The notes: generated by a model not told the origin, from the letters alone. A stretch of DNA of 10,358 nucleotides from Opitutia bacterium UBA977 (GCA_002292345.1 DBBT01000053.1:1239-11596), one strand, 5' to 3'. Counted from the stretch's first letter, positions 1 through 7,984 are shown. A program made the numbers and translations.

Positions 1-1479
1 CACGTAGCTTTGATTCCACGGCGGGTATTTGTCGCCCTGATCCTTGATCGCGGAGGCTCCCCAATCCATACAAGTTAACTGGCTGATAGGTGCGGCTGTT
101 GCGCCGACGGTGATGGGCGGCACGTCTTCGGCTAGTGGGCGCACTTCGTTCCACCATTGGTCGTATTGCTTACTGAGTGTGTTGAATGCTTCGGGATAGT
201 CGCTCTTCACGTCGTGTTGCTCGGCGCGATCATTCTGTAGGTCGTACAGTGCCTTGCCTTCGACGAGGGAAAAGCGCTGGTTGCGAATCGCGCTGCCTTT
301 ATATTTGTGCATCTCGGCTTGGCCGTTGGGCCAGCGTCCGACGTGGGTTACGATACTGCGCTTGGGCCAATCGACGTCCTGCTCGTTCTGTAGTAAAGCT
401 GTGAGCGAGCGTCCATCGGTGGGTGTATGCTGGCCGAGTGGGATGTTGGCTAGTTCAGCAAGTGTGGGAAAGATGTCGCTGATCGCAGTCAGTGTCTCCA
501 CGCTGCGGCCGCCTTGAATGTTGCCCGCGGGCCAACGTATCAAGCAGGGCACGCGCACGCCGCCTTGGTAGGGCGATCCTTTGGTGCCACGCAGCCCGGC
601 GTTGAATTCCATCTGGTCGGGGCGGCCGCCTTTGGCGCTGCCGTTGTCGCCCATGAAGAGCACGATGGTGTTGTCGGCGCGGCCGGTAGCTTCCAGCCTT
701 TGTAAAAGCTCACCGACCTCGCGGTCGAGGTCGTCGATCATCGCATAGAAGCGGGCCTGTGACTCAGGGAGGCCTTTATTCAAATACTTTTGCGCCAATT
801 GATCATCGATCTGCAGCGGCGTGTGTGGGGTATTGAGCGAGAGGTAGGCGAGCCAAGGCTGTGGAGCCGGTTGATGGATCCAGTTCCAGGCAGCGCGACT
901 GAAGACCGCAGTGCAGTAGCCGTCGGTGGCTTGCCAGTTGCCATTGTGGTAAATGTGTGGATCAAAGTATGAGTTGCCCCAATAGTCCGGGGTTTGACCG
1001 ATGCCGCCGCCTAGGTGAATAAAGACTTCATCGAAGCCGCGGTCTTGCGGGCGGCTCGGGTAGGTCTCGCCGAGGTGCCACTTGCCGAAGATCGCGGTGC
1101 GGTAGCCTGCGGCCTGAAAGTGTGCGGGGAGCGTCGGCACCTTCGGCTTGAGCAGGCTGCGGCCGCTGATGGTGTGGGTGATACCGACCTTGAATTCATG
1201 TTTGCCGGTCAGCAGTGCAGCACGAGTCGGTGAACAGGTAGGGGAGGCGAGAAAGTCTTCGAGGCGTACGCTGTCTCTTGCGAGGGCATCGAGGTTGGGT
1301 GTTTCGAGTGAGGGATTGCCGTAAAATCCGAGGTCGGACAATCCTTGATCATCGGTGAGGATGATCAAGACGTTGGGCGGAATATCATTGAGCGACTCTG
1401 GGCGATGCGCCGCTGCAACCGCGTAGGTGGAGAGTAGTATTTGGCTGCAAAGTGCGACCATTAGAGCAAAGAGTTTCAT
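1..1479 (-). CDS. Secreted type I (S1) sulfatase, 3' end beyond the left edge
   Basis: The reverse strand is open from an ATG at 1479-1477 to position 1 without a stop, giving 493 residues of an unfinished protein. The first ~23 residues (MKLFALMVALCSQILL...) look like a signal peptide, so the enzyme is probably periplasmic or secreted. Sulfatase (alkaline-phosphatase superfamily) motifs appear in order: metal-binding D43-D44 in LTDDQG, the formylglycine signature CSPTR with C82 and R86, GKWHLG (K133, H135), the TPH histidine H219, and the metal-site pair GDN (D278, N279) followed by K300. The reaction would be hydrolysis of a sulfate ester, probably on a polysaccharide. The segment near 470-490 (CMDW, then PPWNQ) matches in style the C-terminal extension of the sulfatase at 4827-6560, so roughly 100 residues are probably missing. 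Only a weak purine stretch (AGAG) precedes the start. It is transcribed away from the 1770-7984 operon. The substrate cannot be read from the sequence. Confidence 0.93.
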   Translation of the reverse strand, partial: MKLFALMVALCSQILLSTYAVAAAHRPESLNDIPPNVLIILTDDQGLSDLGFYGNPSLETPNLDALARDSVRLEDFLASPTCSPTRAALLTGKHEFKVGITHTISGRSLLKPKVPTLPAHFQAAGYRTAIFGKWHLGETYPSRPQDRGFDEVFIHLGGGIGQTPDYWGNSYFDPHIYHNGNWQATDGYCTAVFSRAAWNWIHQPAPQPWLAYLSLNTPHTPLQIDDQLAQKYLNKGLPESQARFYAMIDDLDREVGELLQRLEATGRADNTIVLFMGDNGSAKGGRPDQMEFNAGLRGTKGSPYQGGVRVPCLIRWPAGNIQGGRSVETLTAISDIFPTLAELANIPLGQHTPTDGRSLTALLQNEQDVDWPKRSIVTHVGRWPNGQAEMHKYKGSAIRNQRFSLVEGKALYDLQNDRAEQHDVKSDYPEAFNTLSKQYDQWWNEVRPLAEDVPPITVGATAAPISQLTCMDWGASAIKDQGDKYPPWNQSYV

Positions 1480-1769
1480 TGGTCTCTGTTTTAGGTATGA
1501 ACAGAATGAGCGCAAATATTTTGTAAGTATTAACATCAGCATTGCTCTGATGGCCTCAATCGCGCTCGATTGTTGCTTTACTTGTGTCCTGAGGGAGTCA
1601 GCGTCAGCAATGCTGCCGTGCTTATTTTGCTTTTAGTATACCAGATTGGTAGGCGTATATAGGCGGTTGCCTAGTCATTTTAAATTACAAATGTAGTATC
1701 AAAATTAATGCTTACGAATCAGCTAGATTTAGATCAGAATGTGACTGTTCAAATGGGTACAAAATAGAG
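1480..1769. promoter_or_regulatory. Divergent intergenic region between two sulfatase genes
   Basis: These 290 bases separate a leftward sulfatase gene from the rightward four-gene operon, so promoters for both units should lie here. The half nearest 1770 is AT-rich. On the minus strand a TATACT hexamer (complement of 1635-1640) is a fair -10 element for the leftward gene, but no good -35 sits at the expected distance. For the rightward gene I found only weak -10-like hexamers (for example TAGTAT at 1694-1699) without a partner. No convincing small gene, RNA gene or terminator is visible. Confidence 0.6.
1650..1673. repeat. TAGGC repeat cluster, possible operator
   Basis: TAGGCG occurs at 1650-1655 and again at 1660-1665, ten bases (about one helical turn) apart. 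The second copy forms a perfect five-base inverted repeat with GCCTA at 1669-1673, separated by four bases. Spacing by one helical turn plus an inverted half-site is a common layout for a regulator-binding site. The cluster lies just upstream of the TATACT -10 candidate of the leftward gene. Regulator binding is inference; short repeats like this can occur by chance. Confidence 0.3.
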
Positions 1770-3416
1770 ATGATTAAAATTGCAGTAATTGTGTGGCTAT
1801 CGGTTTTTTTGTTTGGAATGAGTCACGCGCAATCAGCGTTGGGAGCTGCCTCTCGCCCAAATGTCGTAGTCATCCTCACGGATGATCATCGAGCGGACTA
1901 TCTAGGGTGCTCCGGTAATCCTATTCTCAAGACGCCTCACATCGATCAGTTGGCGGCCGAGGGAGTGCGCTTTAGCAATGCCTTTGTGACCACCGCCGCT
2001 TGCACGCCGAATCGGACCTGCCTGCTGACGGGCCAGTATGAGCGCAAGCATGGGATTACGTTTTCATCCCAAAGCAGTCTCACGGAAGAGGCCTTTCAGG
2101 ATACCTACCCGATGCAACTGCGGCAGGCGGGGTATTTTGTCGGCTATATCGGCAAAAATCATACGCCCATCGGGCCGGGCTCTGGGATCAATGAAAAGCC
2201 GGAGAGCACGCCGGAACAACTGGCAAAAGCTAAGCCCCATTTTGGTTATTATAATGGCACGATGGAGGCCGGGTTCGACTATTGGTACGGCAATCACAAC
2301 CACTCCACCTTCTATCCCAAATGGAATCACCCCATTTACAGGAATTCGCGTGTAAACACGCAAATTGAAATCTTCGGGGAAGGAGCGATGCACTTCCTTA
2401 AACCCGACCCCGAGTTTGCCGGTACTCAGGATTTCCTTCGGTCGAAGCCGGCGAACCAACCGTTTTGCATGATGGTGAACTTTAATCTGCCGCACGGTGC
2501 CGGAACCAGTTCCATGAAGCAACTTAACAGCGATCCCGAATTATACCGCACCACTTATCGGGACCAGATCGATGAACTGCCGCTGCCCGAGACCTATATT
2601 GCCAAAGCCGATATCAAGAGACAGAAGATTCCGACACAGGTCTATAATGGAGTCACCATACCGACGTATCATTATGTGCACAATGAGGCCGATCTGCGCG
2701 AACGGATGGTGCGTGAGTATCAGACCGTCACCGGCATTGACCGTCTGGTCGGCAATCTGGTGGCCGAGCTGAAGGCGCAAGGGTTGTATGAGAACACGGT
2801 AATCGTCTTCACTTCCGATCATGGCTTAATGCATGGCGAGCACGGGCTGGGCGGCAAAGTGCTGCTCTACGAGGAATCGATCCGCGTGCCGATGATCATT
2901 TTCGACCCACGCCTGCCGGAAGCACGCCGCGGAACGGTCGCGGACGAATTGGCGCTCTCCATCGACATTGCTCCAACGCTGTTGGAGCTCGCTGGGGTAT
3001 CGGTCCATGAAGAAATACAGGGCAAGAGCCTGGTGTCGGTGATGCAGCAGGACGGCGCTCCTTGGCGAAAGGACTTTTTCTGCGAAAATATGTACACGGG
3101 GCAGAACTATCCGCTCATCGAAGGCGTGCGCAGCGAGGACTTTAAATACATCCGCTATTTTAAGCCGAAGCCGCGCAGGCATCATGTTCTTACGCTGACC
3201 GATTCCATTCAGGGCCAGCAGCCGATTTATGAAGAGCTCTACGACCTTAAGAACGACCCGAAGGAAACCACCAACCTGGCCGACTCGCCGGATCATGCTG
3301 ATACGCTCGATACTTTCCGCAAGCGTTGCCAGGTACTGGTGGTGGAAGCCAGGGGCAGCGACGACTATCCCAAAACTCATATCAAGAATGATCCACGCAA
3401 GAGGAATCACCAATGA
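1770..3416 (+). CDS. Secreted type I (S1) sulfatase A, DUF4976-like C-terminus
   Basis: This 548-residue sulfatase is the first gene of the operon. Residues 1 to about 27 (MIKIAVIVWLSVFLFGMSHA...) are a signal peptide ending in an Ala-rich stretch, which supports the start at 1770 although no clear Shine-Dalgarno sequence precedes it. Active-site residues are visible: D38-D39 (in TDDH rather than the commoner TDDQ), the formylglycine signature CTPNR with C78 and R82 followed by LLTG, K129 and H131 (GKNH in place of GKWH), H242 (LPHGAG), D350-H351 (TSDHG) and K363. The DH metal pair and the H-G-E-H-G segment are typical of the iduronate-2-sulfatase / heparan-type / choline-sulfatase-like branch of S1, unlike the DN pair in the other four sulfatases here. 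The C-terminal part has the usual EELYDLKNDPKETTNLA segment. It should cleave sulfate esters from a glycan; the position attacked is unknown. Its last four bases overlap the next gene. Confidence 0.93.
   Translation: MIKIAVIVWLSVFLFGMSHAQSALGAASRPNVVVILTDDHRADYLGCSGNPILKTPHIDQLAAEGVRFSNAFVTTAACTPNRTCLLTGQYERKHGITFSSQSSLTEEAFQDTYPMQLRQAGYFVGYIGKNHTPIGPGSGINEKPESTPEQLAKAKPHFGYYNGTMEAGFDYWYGNHNHSTFYPKWNHPIYRNSRVNTQIEIFGEGAMHFLKPDPEFAGTQDFLRSKPANQPFCMMVNFNLPHGAGTSSMKQLNSDPELYRTTYRDQIDELPLPETYIAKADIKRQKIPTQVYNGVTIPTYHYVHNEADLRERMVREYQTVTGIDRLVGNLVAELKAQGLYENTVIVFTSDHGLMHGEHGLGGKVLLYEESIRVPMIIFDPRLPEARRGTVADELALSIDIAPTLLELAGVSVHEEIQGKSLVSVMQQDGAPWRKDFFCENMYTGQNYPLIEGVRSEDFKYIRYFKPKPRRHHVLTLTDSIQGQQPIYEELYDLKNDPKETTNLADSPDHADTLDTFRKRCQVLVVEARGSDDYPKTHIKNDPRKRNHQ
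3399..3406 (+). promoter_or_regulatory. Ribosome binding site for sulfatase B
   Basis: AAGAGGAA lies inside the end of the preceding gene, with its GAGGA core seven bases before the ATG at 3413. It supports that start and suggests translational coupling through the ATGA overlap. Confidence 0.7.
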
Positions 3417-4801
3417 AAATAAGAACTCAATTTTTACTTACGAGCCTGGTGGCTTTGGCAGGGCTGAATGCCATGGCGGAACGGCCCAATATAATTCTCT
3501 GCATGTCCGACGATCAGGGCTGGGGCGATGTCGCGTATAACGGACATCCGGTGCTGCGGACGCCGCACCTCGACCAGATGTCTAGAGAGGGTATCCGTTT
3601 TGACCGCTTCTATTCGACCTCACCGGTCTGTTCTCCGACCCGCGCAGCCTGCCTTACTGGGCGCCATCCCTACCGGCAAGGTGTTCTGTTCGCCAATGTC
3701 GGCAAACTGAAGGCAGAGGAAATCACGCTGCCCGAAGTGCTCGGGGAACAGGGGTATGCGACCGGCCATTTCGGTAAATGGCATTTGGGTTCGCTGACCA
3801 CCAAAACCAAGGATGGGCATCGTGGTCGCCTCGGCAACACCGCCACCTACTCTCCGCCATGGGAAAATGGTTACGACGAGTGTTTCGTCGCTGAGTCAGG
3901 GGTTCATACTTACCATATCGCAGACAATTATGAGAAACTTGGAACCCATTACTGGACCGGTTTGGATCAGATGGTTCCGGCAGAAGAAATTTCCGGTGAT
4001 GATTCAAAATTAATGATGGATCGGGCACTTCCGTTTATCGAAAGAGCGTCCAAAGCAGATATCCCGTTTCTGGCGGTGATTTGGTTTCATACGCCGCATC
4101 AGCCAGTCTTGTCGGCTCCGCCTTACACCGACGGCTATAACGAACACAAGGACTACTATGGCTGCATGACCGCGATGGACGAACAGATGGGTCGCCTGCG
4201 CGCTAAGCTCAAGGAACTCGGGGTTGAGGATAATACTATGCTGTGGTTCTGCTCGGATAACGGGCCGACTAAGGTTAAAAACAGCTGGGGAAGTACGGGC
4301 GGCTTGAGGGGTGGTAAACGCTCTCTCTATGAAGGCGGTGTGCGTGTTCCGGGCCTGCTGATTTGGCCGCAGATTATCGAACAGCCCCGTGTCGTTTCGA
4401 TGCCGTGCAGCACGAGCGATTATTTCCCTACCATTTTAGATATGTTGGGCCTTCAGCTTCCTGATCGACCCTACGACGGAATCAGTCTGATGCCATTGAT
4501 TAAAGGCACGATGACCGAGCGACCGAAGCCTTTGGCCTTTGAATCCAGTTTCACGATGCGCGAGGCAAATCTGGGAGACCCGTCAATCAATCAAACGGCC
4601 CTGATTGACCAGCACTACAAGATCTACAGCAAGGGGTCCGGGAACACATACGAGCTCTATGACCTAAACGCGGATCCGAGTGAAAAGAAAAATATTGCAA
4701 AACAGTATCCGGAAGTGGTGCAGCGTATGCGGGCAACCATCGAAACATGGCGTCAGTCGTGCAAGGAAAGTGCGCAAGGCAAAGACTATGTTCAAAAGTA
4801 A
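3413..4801 (+). CDS. Secreted type I (S1) sulfatase B, arylsulfatase-like
   Basis: This is a 462-residue, complete sulfatase of compact size. A signal peptide (residues 1-22, cleavage likely after AMA) precedes the catalytic domain. The motifs are D33-D34 in SDDQGWGD, the formylglycine signature CSPTR (C73, R77) followed by ACLTG, GKWHLG (K122, H124), H229 in TPHQP, the SDN metal pair (D282, N283), and a GGLRGGK segment (K302) leading into YEGGVRVP. The protein ends with the LYDLNADPSEKKNIA segment common to many S1 enzymes, with no extra domain. The overall pattern resembles arylsulfatase A / N-acetylgalactosamine-6-sulfatase-type enzymes, but this does not fix the substrate. The start overlaps the preceding stop (ATGA) and has a good ribosome binding site. 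Its leader is strikingly similar, at DNA level too, to that of the next gene. Confidence 0.95.
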   Translation: MKIRTQFLLTSLVALAGLNAMAERPNIILCMSDDQGWGDVAYNGHPVLRTPHLDQMSREGIRFDRFYSTSPVCSPTRAACLTGRHPYRQGVLFANVGKLKAEEITLPEVLGEQGYATGHFGKWHLGSLTTKTKDGHRGRLGNTATYSPPWENGYDECFVAESGVHTYHIADNYEKLGTHYWTGLDQMVPAEEISGDDSKLMMDRALPFIERASKADIPFLAVIWFHTPHQPVLSAPPYTDGYNEHKDYYGCMTAMDEQMGRLRAKLKELGVEDNTMLWFCSDNGPTKVKNSWGSTGGLRGGKRSLYEGGVRVPGLLIWPQIIEQPRVVSMPCSTSDYFPTILDMLGLQLPDRPYDGISLMPLIKGTMTERPKPLAFESSFTMREANLGDPSINQTALIDQHYKIYSKGSGNTYELYDLNADPSEKKNIAKQYPEVVQRMRATIETWRQSCKESAQGKDYVQK

Positions 4802-4814
4802 ATCCAGAAGATTA

Positions 4815-4820
4815 AAGGAA
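4815..4820 (+). promoter_or_regulatory. Ribosome binding site for sulfatase C
   Basis: AAGGAA ends six bases before the ATG at 4827. It decides the start. The in-frame ATG further upstream at 4680 lies inside the preceding gene and would add 49 charged residues ahead of an obvious signal peptide. Confidence 0.7.
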
Positions 4821-4826
4821 CAGTAT

Positions 4827-6560
4827 ATGAAAATAGAAACTAAATTTTTACTCACTAGCATGCTGTGTTTGGTCGGGCTGAACGCCATGGCGGAACAACC
4901 CAACGTCATTCTGATCATGACCGACGACCAAGGCTACGGCGATCTGGCCTGCCACGGCAATCCGGTCATTCAAACGCCCGAGCTGGACCGGTTACACAAC
5001 GAATCGATTCGCCTGACGAATTTTCATGTCGCTCCGTTTTGCACGCCGACGCGCGCGGCGCTGATGACTGGGCGCTATCCGGCACGGACGGGTGCGTATC
5101 GCACCGCCAGCGGTCGGTGCATGCTGCACATCGATGAACGCACCATCGCTGAGGAGTTTTCTGCCGCCGGTTACGTGACTGGCATGGTGGGCAAATGGCA
5201 TCTGGGCGACAACGCGCCGCACCGGCCGCAGGATCGAGGCTTTCAGGATGTGGTCTGGCATCACGCTGGCGGCATCGGTCAGGCGGCTGACTACTGGGGC
5301 AATACCTATTTTAACGATCACTACGAGCGCAACGGCATCTTCGAAAAGTTCGAGGGTTACTGCACCGACGTTTTCTTCGCTGAATCAATGCGTTTTGTGG
5401 ATGAAAACAAATCCAAACCCTTCTTCCTCTACCTTGCGCCCAACGCACCGCACTCGCCGTATAAAGTGGATGCCAAATGGAGCGCGCCTTACAAGGAAAT
5501 CGTCAAGTGGAAGGGCGGGGCTGAGTTCTACGGCATGATTGCCAATATCGATTATAACGTCGGGCTGCTGCGCACGCATCTTGAAAAACTGGGGATCGCG
5601 GAAAACACCATCCTGATTTTCATGACCGACAACGGCACGTCAGGCGGCATCGCTCGCAAATCAATACTCGGCCCGGATGACTTTCGCGGCTACAACGCCG
5701 GGGTACGCGGGGTAAAATCGACGGTATGGGAAGGCGGGCACCGCGTCCCCTGCTTTATTCACTGGCCGAAAGGGGGACTCGTCGAGGGACGGGATGATGC
5801 CGTTCTTTCGGGGCACATCGATGTATTGCCGACTCTGGCCGAACTCTGTGGTGTGACGGTCTCCGCAACGCCCAAGCGCGATGGGGTCTCTTTTGCCGCC
5901 CGATTGAACGATCCGAAAGCTCCGGCTAGCCGGGATCACTTGGTGATACAGATGCCGGGCGGACCGCGATTTAAAAAGGCACCTGCGCCCTTCGATACGA
6001 GCGTGGTGATTCAGGGCGACTGGCGATTGATGGATGGCACGAAGCTGTTCAACTTTGCAAAGGACCGGATGCAGAATAACGATGTTGCTTCGGATCATCC
6101 CGAGCGGGTTGCTGCGCTGCGCGCGCTGTATGAACCCTTTTGGGATTCTGTTTCGCCGCGCATGACACCCGTATCGATCGACCTCGGAAACCCGGCACAA
6201 AACCCAACCGAGTTATGCTCTCAGGATTGGTATATGCCGACTGGTAATCCACCGTGGCATTATGGTGCTATCAACAGTCTGGTGCGCGTTACCGGCCCTT
6301 GGTATGTCGACGTTAAACAGGCCGGGCGCTACCGATTGACCCTTCGTCAGTTTCCAGCGGTCGCCAACAAGTCGGTCATCGCCGAGCGAGCCAAAGTAAA
6401 GATTGCCGGACAAGAGATGGAATCGAAGGTCGAATCCGGCACACGGGGCGTGGTTTTCGAGATGGATCTGCCTGCTGGAAAAACTACCTTGGAAACCTGG
6501 CTCTACGACAAAAAAGACGAAGCTGGCGGCGCCTATTTTACTGAAGTTGAATTAATGTAA
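4827..6560 (+). CDS. Secreted type I (S1) sulfatase C with C-terminal beta-rich extension
   Basis: This gene encodes a 577-residue sulfatase. I chose ATG 4827 because a signal peptide starts there (MKIETKFLLT..., cleavage likely after AMA at 22) and a ribosome binding site precedes it. Catalytic motifs are D33-D34 (MTDDQGYGD), the formylglycine signature CTPTR (C72, R76), GKWHLG (K123, H125), H209 (APHSP), the TDN metal pair (D268, N269) and K297. Residues ~128-185 (RPQDRGF, GGIGQ, DYWGN, GYCTDVFF) closely follow the pattern of the minus-strand sulfatase at 1-1479, so the two are probably one subfamily. From about residue 460 (CSQDWYMPTGNPPWHYG) to the end lies an extra segment with alternating hydrophobic residues (WYVDV, RYRLTLRQFP), probably a beta-sandwich appended to the core. 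Its role in substrate binding is a guess. The gene lies 25 bases after sulfatase B and 8 bases before the fucosidase. Confidence 0.95.
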   Translation: MKIETKFLLTSMLCLVGLNAMAEQPNVILIMTDDQGYGDLACHGNPVIQTPELDRLHNESIRLTNFHVAPFCTPTRAALMTGRYPARTGAYRTASGRCMLHIDERTIAEEFSAAGYVTGMVGKWHLGDNAPHRPQDRGFQDVVWHHAGGIGQAADYWGNTYFNDHYERNGIFEKFEGYCTDVFFAESMRFVDENKSKPFFLYLAPNAPHSPYKVDAKWSAPYKEIVKWKGGAEFYGMIANIDYNVGLLRTHLEKLGIAENTILIFMTDNGTSGGIARKSILGPDDFRGYNAGVRGVKSTVWEGGHRVPCFIHWPKGGLVEGRDDAVLSGHIDVLPTLAELCGVTVSATPKRDGVSFAARLNDPKAPASRDHLVIQMPGGPRFKKAPAPFDTSVVIQGDWRLMDGTKLFNFAKDRMQNNDVASDHPERVAALRALYEPFWDSVSPRMTPVSIDLGNPAQNPTELCSQDWYMPTGNPPWHYGAINSLVRVTGPWYVDVKQAGRYRLTLRQFPAVANKSVIAERAKVKIAGQEMESKVESGTRGVVFEMDLPAGKTTLETWLYDKKDEAGGAYFTEVELM

Positions 6561-6568
6561 GTTCTGAA

Positions 6569-7984
6569 ATGAAATTATTTATATTTAAACAAATACTGGT
6601 AGGGCTGACCCTTTGCTCACTGCTCCAAGCGTCCGAAGTACTGGATTTTCAGTCGTCACTGGAGGACCGGGCGGCGTGGCTGGACGAAGATAAATTCGGT
6701 CTGTTTATTCACTGGGGGCTCTATTCCCAAATCGCCAGGGGGGAGTGGGTCATGCACTCAAAAAAAATCCCCATTGAGGAATACTCCAAGCTGACCGAAA
6801 CCTGCAACCCGACCAAGTTCAGCGCCACCGAGTGGGTGCAGATCGCCAAGGATGCGGGGATGAAATATATCGTCATCACCAGCAAGCATCACGACGGCTT
6901 CGCGCTCTTCGATTCTGCGGTCAGCGATTACAATATCGTAGATGCCACTCCGTTTAAACGCGACATGATCGCCGAACTCAAGGCCGCCTGCGACGCGGAG
7001 GGCATCAAGCTCGGCCTCTACTACTCTCACGCCCAGGACTGGTATCACCGTGGGGGCTTCCCTAGCCATAACTGGAAAATTCCCTCCGGCATGGACGAGA
7101 TGAAGGACTACCTCAACAATATCGCGCTACCTCAGGTCAAAGAAATCCTCACCCAATACAAACCCGATATCATTTGGTATGACACGCCCCGCCGCATGAC
7201 CCCCGCAATGGCGGAGCCCTTCTCCAAGCTCGTGCGCGACATTAGCCCAGGCACCCTGATCAACAGCCGCATTGCTCTCGATGGCAACAAGATGGACAAG
7301 GTCACCCCAAAGGACCTCGACATGCTTAAGAGCCTCGGCACCGACTACCTCTCCTACGCCGACCGCGAAATCCCCGCCAACAGCCCATGGAACCACTGGG
7401 AAACCTGTATGACTCTCAACGGGGCCTGGGGGTTCACCCAGGGCGACAACGCCTGGAAAACCCCCAGCCATGTCGTCCAGCAACTGCTCGAGGTGGTCAG
7501 CAAAAACGGCTCCTTCCTGCTCAATGTCGGCCCAAAGCCAGACGGCTCCTTCCCCTCAAAATCCGTCACCGTGCTCAAGCAAGTCGGGGACTGGCTTAAG
7601 CTCAACGGCGACGCCGTCTACGGTGCCCAACCCGTCTCCTTCAACCTGCCCGGAACGCCCACCGCAGCATCCCTCAAACGCAAAGCCGACAAGGAGGCCC
7701 GCTTCGCCAAGCTTAACCGGCCCGCTCCCCATACCTCCCTCGAACGAGACTTCCCCTGGCTCGCCACCCGCAAAGGCGACACCATCCACCTCACCATCTT
7801 CGACTGGCCGGCGGACAACGCCCTGGTCATTGAAAATTTTACCGAAAAAATAACAGACGCTCGGTTTGCCTCGAATCCGGACGCCCCGTTGCAAACCCGC
7901 CTCTACGGAAACACGCTCCGCATTTCCCTGCCACGCCACCCCGGGGGCGATCTGCCTCCCGTGATCCGCCTTTCCCTCAAGTAG
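6569..7984 (+). CDS. Secreted GH29 alpha-L-fucosidase
   Basis: This is a complete 471-residue protein. A signal peptide (residues 1 to about 21) is followed by the GH29 catalytic barrel. Family motifs are FGLFIHWGLYS (H48), YIVITSKHHDGFALF (H107-H108), DIIWYDTP with D205 as the expected nucleophile, WETCMTLNGAWGF (from W277) and SKNGSFLLNVGPKPDG. The acid/base residue is less certain; E267 (DREIP) and E278 (WETC) are both candidates. Residues from about 390 on (DTIHLTIFDWP..., TRLYGNTLRISLP) look like the usual small C-terminal beta domain. GH29 enzymes are retaining exo-enzymes that release terminal L-fucose. Downstream of three sulfatases, with only eight bases between it and sulfatase C, it probably acts on fucose-containing sulfated oligosaccharides after desulfation. 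No clear ribosome binding site is seen, so coupling to the upstream gene is likely. Leucine codon use changes sharply within the gene. Confidence 0.95.
   Translation: MKLFIFKQILVGLTLCSLLQASEVLDFQSSLEDRAAWLDEDKFGLFIHWGLYSQIARGEWVMHSKKIPIEEYSKLTETCNPTKFSATEWVQIAKDAGMKYIVITSKHHDGFALFDSAVSDYNIVDATPFKRDMIAELKAACDAEGIKLGLYYSHAQDWYHRGGFPSHNWKIPSGMDEMKDYLNNIALPQVKEILTQYKPDIIWYDTPRRMTPAMAEPFSKLVRDISPGTLINSRIALDGNKMDKVTPKDLDMLKSLGTDYLSYADREIPANSPWNHWETCMTLNGAWGFTQGDNAWKTPSHVVQQLLEVVSKNGSFLLNVGPKPDGSFPSKSVTVLKQVGDWLKLNGDAVYGAQPVSFNLPGTPTAASLKRKADKEARFAKLNRPAPHTSLERDFPWLATRKGDTIHLTIFDWPADNALVIENFTEKITDARFASNPDAPLQTRLYGNTLRISLPRHPGGDLPPVIRLSLK

Noticed and set aside
186..1233. Several 60-87 codon open frames on the plus strand
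   Set aside because: They all lie opposite the continuous minus-strand sulfatase frame at 1-1479, whose motifs are unambiguous.
1427..1636. 69-codon plus-strand open frame spanning the start of the leftward sulfatase and the intergenic region
   Set aside because: It overlaps the signal-peptide coding region of the leftward gene antisense and has no convincing ribosome binding site or protein-like features.
2826..3413. 195-codon open frame on the minus strand inside sulfatase A
   Set aside because: It is antisense to a well-supported sulfatase with active-site motifs and has no recognisable domain. It is best explained as a shadow of codon bias.
4680..4826. In-frame upstream ATG extending sulfatase C by 49 residues
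   Set aside because: The extension is highly charged, lies within the end of sulfatase B in another frame, and would bury a clear signal peptide. The ATG at 4827 has its own ribosome binding site.
5661..6200. 179-codon open frame on the minus strand inside sulfatase C
   Set aside because: It is fully antisense to the sulfatase coding region and has arginine/proline-rich, family-free content. The frame at 2064-2522 was rejected for the same reason.
7470..7853. 127-codon Ser/Pro-rich open frame in an alternative plus-strand frame of the fucosidase
   Set aside because: The low-complexity composition follows from the C-rich third positions of the fucosidase gene; there is no ribosome binding site or domain.
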